From Desulfovibrio sp. Fe33 (lineage in GTDB: Bacteria; Desulfobacterota; Desulfovibrionia; Desulfovibrionales; Desulfovibrionaceae), in assembly GCF_028532725.1 (NCBI RefSeq), contig NZ_JAQKGU010000007.1:62001-126000 (forward strand): a stretch of 64,000 nt of DNA. The letters run 5' to 3'. This document shows positions 16,265 through 24,237 of the stretch, in pieces. The position numbers and the translations under genes were made by a program. Every line of letters starts with the position of its first letter. Position 1 is the stretch's first letter. The notes under the pieces are model-generated. The model was not told where the DNA came from. It saw only the letters and a list, made by a program, of their open reading frames with translations, and made no database searches.

Positions 16265-17410
16265 ATGCCCAGACGAAAGAAACGCACGGAAATTTTCGCC
16301 CTCGGCAACGAGGCTGTCGTCCAGGGGGCGCTGCTGGCCGGATGCTCCTTCTATGGCGGGTATCCCATCACTCCCTCTTCCGAGATCATGGAAATCATGG
16401 CCGCCAGCCTGCCCAAGATCGAGGGCGGCGTGTTCATGCAGATGGAGGACGAGATCGCCAGTATGGGCGCGGTCATCGGCGCTTCCCTCTGCGGCCGCAA
16501 GGCCATGACCGCCACTTCCGGCCCCGGATTTTCCCTCATGCAGGAAAACCTGGGTTACGCCGTGATGGCCGAGACGCCGCTGGTCCTGGTCAACGTCATG
16601 CGCGGCGGGCCGTCCACCGGGCTGCCCACGTGCCCAGCCCAGAGCGATGTGCAGCAGGCCCGATGGGGCACGCACGGCGATCACCCGATCATTGTCCTGT
16701 CCGCCTCCGACGTTCAGGAATGTCTCGACATGACCATTACCGCCTTCAACATGGCTGAAAAGTACCGGACTCCGGTCATCCTGCTGCTGGACGAGGTCAC
16801 TGCCCACACCCGCGAAAAGATCGAGATTCCCAATGAAGGCGAGTTCGAGGTCTTTTCCCGCACGATTCCCTCAATGCCGCCCGAGTGGTACCGGCCCTAT
16901 GAAGAGACCGTGCGCGGCGTGCCGCCCATGCCGCCCATCGGTTCGGGCTACCGCTTCCATGTCACCGGCCTGACCCACGACCGCAACGGGTTCCCCACCC
17001 AGCGGCCCGAGGAGGTGGTCGAACTCATGGACCGCATTCACCGCAAGATCGATCAGTTCTTCTACGACATCCAACTGGTGGAGGAAATCATGACCGACGA
17101 CTGCGACGTCTGCGTCATCGCCTACGGTTCCGTGGCACGTTCGGCGGAACTGGCCGTGAAGCAGGCGCGCAGCCATGGCGTCAAGGCCGGGCTGCTCAAG
17201 CTCATGACCTTGTTCCCCTATCCCCGCAGGCATACGGAAAAGATTCTGGCCCACGCCAAGACCCTGGTGGTGCCCGAGATGAACATGGGGCAGATGTCCC
17301 GCGAGGTGAAGCGGGTCAACATGGGCCATGCCGCGGTCAGGACCATCAACCGCGTGGACGGCCAGATCGTCACTCCCTCGGAAATCTTCAAGGTCATCAT
17401 GCAGGGGTAG
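16265..17410 (+). CDS. korA: 2-oxoacid:ferredoxin oxidoreductase, alpha subunit (KorA type)
   Basis: A 381-residue alpha subunit. It has the pyrimidine-binding fold GNEAVVQGALLAGCSFYGGYPITPSSEIME, the MQMEDEIASMGAVIGAS and TSGPGFSLMQENLGYA blocks, and RGGPSTGLPT, all marks of 2-oxoglutarate or 2-oxoisovalerate ferredoxin oxidoreductases. The C-terminal domain VCVIAYGSVARSAELAVKQAR is the transketolase-like domain. In an anaerobe the complex can run reductively, making 2-oxoglutarate from succinyl-CoA for biosynthesis. Substrate specificity between 2-oxoglutarate and branched-chain oxoacids is inferred, not shown. Confidence 0.92.
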   Translation: MPRRKKRTEIFALGNEAVVQGALLAGCSFYGGYPITPSSEIMEIMAASLPKIEGGVFMQMEDEIASMGAVIGASLCGRKAMTATSGPGFSLMQENLGYAVMAETPLVLVNVMRGGPSTGLPTCPAQSDVQQARWGTHGDHPIIVLSASDVQECLDMTITAFNMAEKYRTPVILLLDEVTAHTREKIEIPNEGEFEVFSRTIPSMPPEWYRPYEETVRGVPPMPPIGSGYRFHVTGLTHDRNGFPTQRPEEVVELMDRIHRKIDQFFYDIQLVEEIMTDDCDVCVIAYGSVARSAELAVKQARSHGVKAGLLKLMTLFPYPRRHTEKILAHAKTLVVPEMNMGQMSREVKRVNMGHAAVRTINRVDGQIVTPSEIFKVIMQG

Positions 17411-17414
17411 CGCA

Positions 17415-18269
17415 ATGAGCAACAACATCACCGGAAACGAGATCATTCATCAGTACCTGAGGCACAACAAGAAATTCCCGCATGTGCTCTGCGCGGGATG
17501 CGGCCATGGTATCGTGCTGGGCACTTTGATCCGATCCATTCACTCCCTCGGCATTCCCAAGGACGATGTGGTAGTGGTGGCGGGAATCGGCTGTTCGGGG
17601 CGGCTCGCCGTGTATGTGGATTTCAACACCGTTCACACCACCCACGGGCGCGCCTTAAGCTTCGCTACGGGCATCAAGATGTCCAATCCCAAGCTCCACG
17701 TCATCGCGCTCATGGGCGACGGGGACGCCCTGTCCATCGGCGGCAACCACCTTATCCACGCCGCCCGGCGGAACATCGGCGTAACGGCCCTGATCCTCAA
17801 CAACAGCATCTACGGCATGACCGGCGGGCAGTCCTCACCGGCCACGCCCGAAGGGTCCACCACCATGACCAACCCCTACGGGCAGCTGGACCACAGCTTC
17901 GATACGGTGGAGCTGGCCAAGGGGGCCGGAGCCAATTACGTGGCGCGTGGCACGGTCTTTCACGTCAACAGGCTGGAAAAGATCATGATCGAGGCCCTGG
18001 AGCGTCCCGGGTTCAGTGTGGTCGAGGCCATTACTCCCTGTCACACCCAGTACGGCCGGAAAAACAAGTACAAGACTCCCGTGGATATGTACAAGTGGCT
18101 CAAGTCCACGGCCATCACCGTGGAGCGGTACAACGAACTGCCCGAGGAAAAGCGGGAGGGGCGTATGCCCATCGGCGTGTTCGTCGATCGCGGACAGCCC
18201 GGCTTCGAGGAGCGTTACTACGCCATGCAGGAAGGCTTCCTCGCGCGGCCCGCAAAGGGGGGCAAGTAG
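17415..18269 (+). CDS. korB: 2-oxoacid:ferredoxin oxidoreductase, TPP-binding beta subunit
   Basis: A 284-residue beta subunit that binds thiamine diphosphate. The motif runs from MGDGDALSIGGNH to ILNNSIYGMTGGQSSPATP (GDG...NN). CAGCGHG near residue 28 and GIGCSGR near 57 provide cysteines seen in this family. It ends with the YYAMQEGFLARPAKGG tail. It follows korA by 4 nt and abuts korC with no gap. Together with KorA it forms the decarboxylating core. Confidence 0.93.
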   Translation: MSNNITGNEIIHQYLRHNKKFPHVLCAGCGHGIVLGTLIRSIHSLGIPKDDVVVVAGIGCSGRLAVYVDFNTVHTTHGRALSFATGIKMSNPKLHVIALMGDGDALSIGGNHLIHAARRNIGVTALILNNSIYGMTGGQSSPATPEGSTTMTNPYGQLDHSFDTVELAKGAGANYVARGTVFHVNRLEKIMIEALERPGFSVVEAITPCHTQYGRKNKYKTPVDMYKWLKSTAITVERYNELPEEKREGRMPIGVFVDRGQPGFEERYYAMQEGFLARPAKGGK

Positions 18270-18872
18270 ATGAAGGCGCAACAGAAACTCGATCGGTTCG
18301 AAATCCGTTTCTCCGGACTTGGCGGGCAGGGCATCATCACGCTCGGCAAGATCATGGGGCAGGGGCTCGCCCTCGGGCACGGCTACAACGTCACGCAGAC
18401 CCAGAGCTACGGGCCGGAGGCGCGCGGCGGGTCGAGCAAGTGCGATCTGGTCATCAGCTCGGAGCGCATCAGCTACCCCAAGGCGGAAAGCCTGGACCTG
18501 CTCGTGGCATTGTCCCAGGAGGCGTGCAACGCCTATTTCCCGTATCTTAAGAAGGGCGGCATCCTGGTCCTTGAGTCCGATCTGGTCAAGCAGCCGCCCA
18601 CCAACCAGTATCTCGGGCTGCCGTTCACGGCTCTGGCCAAGGACAAGGTAGGCATTGTTCAGGCCATGAACACGGTTGTCCTGGGCGCGCTCTCCTTCCT
18701 TTTGCCGTTCGTAAACCAGGCCACCATGCGCAAAAGCCTGGAGTCCGTTCTTCCCGCCAAGATCAGGGCCGTCAACACCAAGGCCTTCAATCTCGGCCAT
18801 CGCCTCGCCAAAAAGCAATGGGGCGAGGACGCGGGCGCAATCTGGAGCGCGGACGACCAATCCGAAGAATGA
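18270..18872 (+). CDS. korC: 2-oxoacid:ferredoxin oxidoreductase, gamma subunit
   Basis: A 200-residue gamma subunit: IRFSGLGGQGIITLGKIMGQG (residues 12-32), the TQTQSYGPEARGGSSKCDLVIS block and the AMNTVVLGAL segment are diagnostic of the KorC/PorC family. It starts directly after the korB stop and ends the korDABC operon, which has a candidate terminator about 20 nt downstream. Confidence 0.93.
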   Translation: MKAQQKLDRFEIRFSGLGGQGIITLGKIMGQGLALGHGYNVTQTQSYGPEARGGSSKCDLVISSERISYPKAESLDLLVALSQEACNAYFPYLKKGGILVLESDLVKQPPTNQYLGLPFTALAKDKVGIVQAMNTVVLGALSFLLPFVNQATMRKSLESVLPAKIRAVNTKAFNLGHRLAKKQWGEDAGAIWSADDQSEE

Positions 18873-18892
18873 CGGATGGAGATATGAACAAC

Positions 18893-18925
18893 AAAGGGGC
18901 TTCGCTGACGCGGGGTCCCTTTTTT
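18893..18925 (+). terminator. Candidate terminator of korDABC
   Basis: AAAGGG (18893-18898) can pair with CCCTTT (18917-18922) around a GC-rich loop, and the T run continues to 18925. An overlapping alternative stem GGTCCC / GGGACC (to 18932) also exists. Confidence 0.55.
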
Positions 18926-18978
18926 GGGGGACCTGCATACTGAACTTCCCGCTTTCGAGGCAGAACGCCGCGGAACCT

Positions 18979-19088
18979 AAAAGCCCCGCGCCGAAGGCGC
19001 AATTGGGGATGCAAGGGTGCGAGCCCTTGCCCGCCGGAGGCGAAATCATCCGACTATCGCCGCAAAGCGGCTTTCAACGCCTGATTTG
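18979..19088 (+). repeat. Multi-hairpin intergenic repeat, copy 1
   Basis: About 110 nt shared with the copies at 55034 and 55223. It contains four consecutive hairpins: GCGCC-GAA-GGCGC (18988-19000), GCAAGGG-N6-CCCTTGC (19011-19030), CGCC-GGA-GGCG (19032-19042) and GCCGC-AAA-GCGGC (19059-19071). This copy differs mainly between hairpins 1 and 2 and in the last loop. It lies between the convergent korC and FlgO-like genes. The rest of the gap to 19224 shows nothing I can name. Confidence 0.85.
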
Positions 19089-19224
19089 AATTTTCAGGAA
19101 TTTAAAGGGGTAATCCCCTTTTCTCATGCCCCTGTCCCGCAAAGGGACACCGCACAGTTGAGGATTGGCGACGGCCTTTGCCGCATGAGTCCATGCCTCG
19201 AAAGGAAGGCCGCCGGAGACTCGC

Positions 19225-19896
19225 CTAGTTGTTGAAAGAGGTCTTGACCGAGGGGGTCAGGCCCCTGTCTTGCTCGGCCAACTGGGGGAGCATCTGGCGG
19301 ACGCTGTCGGTAACGGGCAGAGTCCAGTTGTGGGCCGAGATCACGGTGGAGTCCACCAGGCGAATGACGCGGGCGGTCATGTATATGTATTGGTCGGCGA
19401 CGACGTAGGAGCCCGCGAGCCTGGCGGTCCTGGGAGGCAGTTCCCTGGAGGAGCCGGCCAGCCCGGCTGCATGGTCGTAGTCTTTGGGCGTGACGCCCGA
19501 GGCGTAGGTAAAGTCCGTGGCGTTGGGTTCGCCTTCGGTGATGCGGACCCCGCGCTGCACGAGCCGGTCCGCGATCTGGTCCGCCATGGTCCTGCCGAAT
19601 ACGGACTTGTCGGCGGGGTCGTTGCGGTTGTCGAAGGGCGAGATGAACACGGCGGAGTTGGGGGAAAGTTCATTGCTCGACACGTTGGCGTAGAGGGTGT
19701 CGGCGGCCCGGGAGTTGAGCTCTATGATCGGCACGGATGCCGTGTCGTGGTAGGCTTGCGCCGTGGGTTGATTGTCGGTCACGTAGTTGAACGCGTCCGT
19801 GGTGCTCCCTTTGGTGTCTTCCCACATGCGGTTGCCGCATCCCTGCGTGATGAGCAGGGCCGCTGCCGCCAATATGCTCAAGGCCGTCTTGTTCAT
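19225..19896 (-). CDS. FlgO-family outer-membrane lipoprotein
   Basis: A 223-residue exported protein with a lipoprotein signal (MNKTALSILAAAALLITQGCGN, lipobox TQGC). The mature part contains a FlgO-like domain: SAVFISPFDNRNDPADKSVFGRTMADQIADRLVQRGVRI is the typical beta-strand and helix block, followed by ARLAGSYVVADQYIYMTARVI and DSTVISAHNWTLPVTDSVRQML. FlgO in Vibrio is an outer-membrane protein associated with the flagellum and motility. The motAB genes lie about 1.1 kb away on the other strand, which fits but does not prove such a role. The ribosome site is weak. Confidence 0.75.
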   Translation of the reverse strand: MNKTALSILAAAALLITQGCGNRMWEDTKGSTTDAFNYVTDNQPTAQAYHDTASVPIIELNSRAADTLYANVSSNELSPNSAVFISPFDNRNDPADKSVFGRTMADQIADRLVQRGVRITEGEPNATDFTYASGVTPKDYDHAAGLAGSSRELPPRTARLAGSYVVADQYIYMTARVIRLVDSTVISAHNWTLPVTDSVRQMLPQLAEQDRGLTPSVKTSFNN

Positions 19897-19958
19897 GTCG
19901 TTGTCGTCCCGGGTCGCGGTTGTGGCGATGTATGGTTTCGGGCCGGTTGCCCCGAATG

Positions 19959-20798
19959 CTATTCGGCTGTTTTCGGGATTTCCTTTAGGATGGCGCGCAG
20001 AAGCCTGACCATTGCCGCCGAGGATTTCTCCGCCTGGGCGATGACCCGTTCGAGGGGGGCCTCCTCCATGCAGTCGGGCAGGTTCTTGTTGGTCAGGCAG
20101 GAGATGCCGAGGATGCGGATGCCCATGTGATGCGCCGCGATGGCCTCCATGCAGGTGGACATGCCGATGGCGTCAGCCCCCATGATCCGGTACATGCGGG
20201 TTTCGGCGGGAGTCTCCATGTTCGGCCCCATGATCTGCATGAATACGCCCCGTTCCAGGCGGATGCCCAGTTCCAAGGCCTTTTCCACAGCCAGCCCGCG
20301 CAGGGCCGGATCGTATACCGCGCACATGTCCGGGAAACGGTCGCCCCATGCGTCGACGTTCGGGCCGCGCAGGGGGGTGAGGCCGGTCAGATTGATGTGG
20401 TCCTCGATGAGCATGGGGCAGCCCACTTCGAAGGACGGGTTGAGGGCTCCCACCGCATTGGTCAGGATCAGCGTCCGTATGCCTAGCTCGCCGAGCACGC
20501 GGATGTTGTGGGTGGCTTCCTGCGGGGTGAATCCCTCGTAGAGGTGGAACCGGCCATCCAGGGCGAGCACAGGGACACCCTCAATGGACCCCGAAATGAG
20601 ACGGCCCGCATGGCTTTTTACCGAGGAAACAGGAAAGTGGGGAATGTCGCCGTAGGGGATGATTTCAGGGGCTTCGATGGCCGAGGTCAGGGGGCCGAGG
20701 CCCGTGCCCGTGACGAAGGCGACGGTACCTGCTTGAATTTTGCCTAGCTTTTCATGTATGTATGCGGCAGAATGTCGTATCTTTTTCCGGTATTCCAT
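19959..20798 (-). CDS. Purine-nucleoside phosphorylase (trimeric type)
   Basis: A 279-residue PNP/MTAP-family phosphorylase that splits purine nucleosides with phosphate for salvage. Conserved blocks are FVTGTGLGPL, the phosphate-site GRFHLYEG, TNAVGALNPSFEVG, MGPNMETPAETRM (Glu of the base pocket), GADAIGMSTCMEAIAAHHMG and GISCLTNKN. The common GPxYETPAE tyrosine is Met here, and MSTVPE reads MSTCME, so specificity may be shifted, for example towards guanosine/inosine or methylthio nucleosides. The start follows AAAGGAG. It is divergent from motA with 90 nt between them. Confidence 0.88.
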   Translation of the reverse strand: MEYRKKIRHSAAYIHEKLGKIQAGTVAFVTGTGLGPLTSAIEAPEIIPYGDIPHFPVSSVKSHAGRLISGSIEGVPVLALDGRFHLYEGFTPQEATHNIRVLGELGIRTLILTNAVGALNPSFEVGCPMLIEDHINLTGLTPLRGPNVDAWGDRFPDMCAVYDPALRGLAVEKALELGIRLERGVFMQIMGPNMETPAETRMYRIMGADAIGMSTCMEAIAAHHMGIRILGISCLTNKNLPDCMEEAPLERVIAQAEKSSAAMVRLLRAILKEIPKTAE

Positions 20799-20888
20799 TT
20801 GGGCTCCTTTGGCTTGGACGCGCCGTCGGGTGGGGGAGAGGGTTTTCGCAAAACGGACCGATCAGACTGTGAAGGATAGGCACGCTTT

Positions 20889-21644
20889 ATGGATATCGTG
20901 ACGCTACTGGGTCTCGCCGTCGGCTTGTCGCTCATCATCGGGGCCATCATCATCGGCGGGGCTGTCGATGTTTTCATCAACATTCCCGGCATGATGATAG
21001 TTGTCGGCGGAACGCTTGCCTCCATTCTGGTGGCTTTCCCGTTCGAGGAGATCATACAGTCCTTCAAGGCCGCGTTCAAGATGTTCGTCGGACGCAAGAA
21101 CCGGGTTCGGGACGTGGTCAACATCATGGTCAAGGTGGCCGAGATCAGCCGTCGGGAGGGGCTCGTCGCCCTGGAGAACGTCCAGACCGAGAACATGGTC
21201 CTCAAGAAGTCCTGCCAACTCATCGCCGACAACGCCGATCCCGCGCTCATCCGCACGACCCTGGCCATCGAGATCAATTCCATGCGCCGCCGCCATCAGG
21301 TGGCGCAGGACGTCTTCAAGAGGCTGGCGGCTCTGGCTCCCGCCTTCGGGATGATGGGCACGCTCATCGGCCTGGTTCAGATGCTCTCCCAGCTCAACGA
21401 TCCCAAGTCCATCGGCCCGGCCATGGCCGTGGCCCTGCTGACCACCTTCTACGGTTCCGCCATGTCCACGCTCTTCTTCATCCCCATGGCGGCCAAGCTC
21501 AGGGCGCGCACCTTACAGGAGCAATTGCACCTCGAGGTCATTTTCGAGGGGGCGAAGTCCATACTTGAGAACAACAACCCCCGTCTGGTCTACGAGAAGC
21601 TGTCCTCCTTCCTGGCCCCGGCGGAACGTGAGATGCATCGATGA
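20889..21644 (+). CDS. motA: Flagellar motor stator protein MotA
   Basis: A 251-residue inner-membrane stator subunit with four helices, in two pairs at about residues 3-50 and 147-200. The family blocks VFINIPGMMIVVGGTLASILVAFP, REGLVALE and the cytoplasmic loop with RRRHQVAQDVF are present, as is APAFGMMGTLIGLVQML with the conserved proline of helix 3. It forms the ion channel of the flagellar motor with MotB, encoded next with a 4-nt ATGA overlap. I cannot tell from this alone whether it conducts protons or sodium. Confidence 0.95.
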   Translation: MDIVTLLGLAVGLSLIIGAIIIGGAVDVFINIPGMMIVVGGTLASILVAFPFEEIIQSFKAAFKMFVGRKNRVRDVVNIMVKVAEISRREGLVALENVQTENMVLKKSCQLIADNADPALIRTTLAIEINSMRRRHQVAQDVFKRLAALAPAFGMMGTLIGLVQMLSQLNDPKSIGPAMAVALLTTFYGSAMSTLFFIPMAAKLRARTLQEQLHLEVIFEGAKSILENNNPRLVYEKLSSFLAPAEREMHR

Positions 21645-22387
21645 GCCGCGACGAAGAAGACGATCTGCTCCTCGATTTCAGCGACGATGAAGAGGAGAAC
21701 ACCGAGTGGTTGACGACTTTCGCCGACCTCTCCATGCTGTTGCTGGTCTTTTTCGTGCTGCTCTATTCCATGTCCACTCTGGACAACGAGAAGTTTTCCA
21801 AGACATTTTCTTCGGTGACGCAGGCCCTGCAAGGCAAGATGAACAAGGTTTCGACCAGCAGGATAAGCAGGGAGGAAGCCGGTGTGCTCATCGATCAGGC
21901 CCTGATGCGGCGTCAGATCATCGAGTCCCAGCGGAAGGTCTTCGCCGAGGTCAAGACGCTTCAGACCAAGAAGGGCGTGGAAGGGCTGGTCAGCGCGAAT
22001 TTCGAGGACGGAGTCATTACCCTCCGCGTGCCGGGCGACGTCATGTTCGAGTCCGGCCAGGTGGAGCTCACGCCCCGGGGCGTGGAATTGGTCAACGACC
22101 TCAAGGATTTTTTCATCAAGCACAAGGACCAGAACATCAAGATCATCGGCTATACGGACAACGTCCGCCCCAGCGGCCGGTCCCGGTTCAAGGACAATTG
22201 GGAGATATCGGCCATGCGCGCGGTCAACGTCCTGCGCGAGCTGCTTGACATGGGGCTGGAGTCCACCCGGTTGACGGCCACGGGGCTGGCCTATCTGAAC
22301 CCGCTTTTCCCGAACACTTCGCCGGAATATCGGGCCAAGAACCGTCGGGTCGAATTCGTGCTTGAAAAGCGCGTGTCCGGTAAGTAG
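21641..22387 (+). CDS. motB: Flagellar motor stator protein MotB
   Basis: A 248-residue stator subunit with an acidic N-terminus, one membrane helix (TTFADLSMLLLVFFVLLYSMS) carrying the ion-binding Asp29, and a periplasmic OmpA-like peptidoglycan-binding domain: MFESGQVELTPRGVELVNDL, IIGYTDNVRP and the NWEISAMRAVNVLRELLDMG stretch. It overlaps motA by 4 nt. The N-terminal Asp/Glu cluster (DEEDDLLLDFSDDEEEN) is longer than usual. Confidence 0.95.
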   Translation: MSRDEEDDLLLDFSDDEEENTEWLTTFADLSMLLLVFFVLLYSMSTLDNEKFSKTFSSVTQALQGKMNKVSTSRISREEAGVLIDQALMRRQIIESQRKVFAEVKTLQTKKGVEGLVSANFEDGVITLRVPGDVMFESGQVELTPRGVELVNDLKDFFIKHKDQNIKIIGYTDNVRPSGRSRFKDNWEISAMRAVNVLRELLDMGLESTRLTATGLAYLNPLFPNTSPEYRAKNRRVEFVLEKRVSGK

Positions 22388-22424
22388 ACGGCCTCTGACA
22401 TTAATTTTTTCAGAGAGGATACTA

Positions 22425-22805
22425 ATGGATTTCAGCATTCGGTTGCCTGAAGAAGAAGAGCGGCTGCGCAAGGCCTTCCGTACCAACGTGCCCGGCCTGA
22501 CCGCCCGGTTCCCCGGCCTCGATCAGGTCTACGACGTGCTGGACCTCAGCGCCACGGGAGTTGCCGTGCGCGAGGAGGGCGGCCGGTTTGTCGAGAAGGA
22601 AATGTATGACGTGGAGTTGAGGATTCGGAACAGGCTGTTCATCGGCGGAGCCCTGGCCATGTGCATGAGGCTGCATGACGGCGGCGTCGTGGGGTTCAAT
22701 TTCGTTGACCTGGATCGGCAGAAGCAGATCAAGCTCGACAAATTGGTTCTTGAGGTGCAAAAAAGACGTATAGCCCTGCAAAAGAAAAAACGCGAGCAAG
22801 GTTGA
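22425..22805 (+). CDS. PilZ-like domain protein
   Basis: A 126-residue cytoplasmic protein resembling PilZ domains, which bind cyclic di-GMP. The arginines in ERLRKAFRTNVPGL and the downstream DLSATGVAVRE match the RxxxR ... DxSxxG pattern loosely; the region to GFNFVDLDRQKQIKLDKLVLEVQ continues the PilZ barrel and C-terminal helix. It sits 37 nt after motB, which suggests a role in motor control by c-di-GMP. The next gene, a biotin carboxylase, begins at its stop. The match is by pattern only. Confidence 0.75.
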   Translation: MDFSIRLPEEEERLRKAFRTNVPGLTARFPGLDQVYDVLDLSATGVAVREEGGRFVEKEMYDVELRIRNRLFIGGALAMCMRLHDGGVVGFNFVDLDRQKQIKLDKLVLEVQKRRIALQKKKREQG

Positions 22806-22807
22806 CG

Positions 22808-24235
22808 GTGCAACGCAAGGACATCGACCGCCACAAGGTCCTCATAGCCAACCGAGGCGAAATAGCCATGCGGGTCATGAGCGCGTGCCGCCGCCTGGGA
22901 ATCGATTTCGTTTGCCTGTGCACGGCCGAGGACCGGGCGTCAGGCCATGTGCGGCTTGCCCGGGAGCTGGCCGGCGACGACGCCGTTTACTCCATTTCTT
23001 CTTATCTGGACGCCAACGAGATTTTTTCCGTTGCCGACGCGAGCGGCGCCACGGCCGTACATCCCGGCTATGGTTTCTTTGCCGAGGACTTCCGGTTCGC
23101 CCGTCGCGTATTGCGGCGGGATCGCCCCATGGAGTTCATCGGGCCTTCCTGGTGGGTCATTCGCGATCTGGGCGACAAAATCAACACCAAGCGCATCGCC
23201 CGTTCCCTGAACGTGCCGACCGTGCCCGGCTCCGACCGTCCCGTGTACAGCGAGATAGAGGCCGACGAGATCGCCTCCAGCCTGTTCGAGTTCCAGGCGA
23301 GCCAGGGCATCGTGGACGGTGTCATCATGGTCAAGGCCTCGGCTGGCGGCGGCGGTATGGGTATCGAGGAAGTCGGCGACCTCAACGAGTTCCGCTCGGT
23401 GTTCCGGCGCATACGCAATTACGCCAAGCGCAATTTCGGCGACGAGGGCGTGCTCATCGAGCAGCGCATTTTCGATTTCAACCACCTGGAGGTGCAGGTG
23501 GTTTCCGAGCGGGGCGGCAGGAACCACGTGCATTTCGGCACGCGAAACTGTTCGGTCCAGTCCACCGGCAAACAGAAGCGCATCGAGGTCGCCCCCGGGT
23601 TCGCGCCGGGCGTGGTTCCCTATACCTTCGACGCCGCAAAAGTGCTGTCGGAGATCACCGAGCATTCCCTGGCCATGGCCCGCGAGACCCGCTACGACAA
23701 CGTGGGCACCTGGGAGTGGATCATCACCCCGCGCGGCGAGCCGTTCCTGATGGAGGTCAATACGCGCATTCAGGTCGAGAACGGCGTGTCGGCCGTTATC
23801 TCGAGGGTCAACGGACAGCCTGTGGACATCATCACCGAGCAGATCCGCCTGGCCCTGGGCGAACCGTTGCGCTACTCTCAGGAGGACATTTCCTTCGAGG
23901 GCGTCGGCATCGAGTATCGGTTGGTGGCCGAGAACACGGCCAATAGGTTCACCCCGTGCGCCGGGACCATTTCGCGTCTGGCGTGGAGCGATCGCGACTG
24001 GCTTCAGGTTCATACCCACGTGCCCACGGACCGCGAGTACGAGATTCCCATGGAATACGATCCGAACCTGGCCCTGGCCATTGTTTGGGGCAATGATCTG
24101 GCCGAGGCCAAGGCGCGCGGCCTCCAGTTCCTGGACGAGTTGGCTCTGGAAGGGAAGTGCGGCAGCACCTCAGATGAATTTTATAGCAATATCGAATATC
24201 TGAAGGCCAAAACCGGCGGGCTTCTGGAGTTCTGA
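22808..24235 (+). CDS. Biotin carboxylase subunit (acetyl-CoA/propionyl-CoA carboxylase type)
   Basis: A 475-residue ATP-grasp biotin carboxylase. Signatures are HKVLIANRGEIAMRVMSACRRLGI, AVHPGYGFFAEDF, the glycine-rich VKASAGGGGMGIEEV, RNCSVQSTGKQKRIEVAPG, and FLMEVNTRIQVENGVSAVISRVNGQPVDI. It carboxylates the biotin of the carrier protein using ATP and bicarbonate. GTG 22808 is chosen because AAGG (22797-22800) is correctly spaced; a TTG at 22802 is possible. In EHxVTE-type motifs the usual glutamates are replaced (ENGVSA), so activity should be checked. It heads an operon with a fused carboxyltransferase and a carrier. Confidence 0.88.
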   Translation: MQRKDIDRHKVLIANRGEIAMRVMSACRRLGIDFVCLCTAEDRASGHVRLARELAGDDAVYSISSYLDANEIFSVADASGATAVHPGYGFFAEDFRFARRVLRRDRPMEFIGPSWWVIRDLGDKINTKRIARSLNVPTVPGSDRPVYSEIEADEIASSLFEFQASQGIVDGVIMVKASAGGGGMGIEEVGDLNEFRSVFRRIRNYAKRNFGDEGVLIEQRIFDFNHLEVQVVSERGGRNHVHFGTRNCSVQSTGKQKRIEVAPGFAPGVVPYTFDAAKVLSEITEHSLAMARETRYDNVGTWEWIITPRGEPFLMEVNTRIQVENGVSAVISRVNGQPVDIITEQIRLALGEPLRYSQEDISFEGVGIEYRLVAENTANRFTPCAGTISRLAWSDRDWLQVHTHVPTDREYEIPMEYDPNLALAIVWGNDLAEAKARGLQFLDELALEGKCGSTSDEFYSNIEYLKAKTGGLLEF

Positions 24236-24237
24236 GT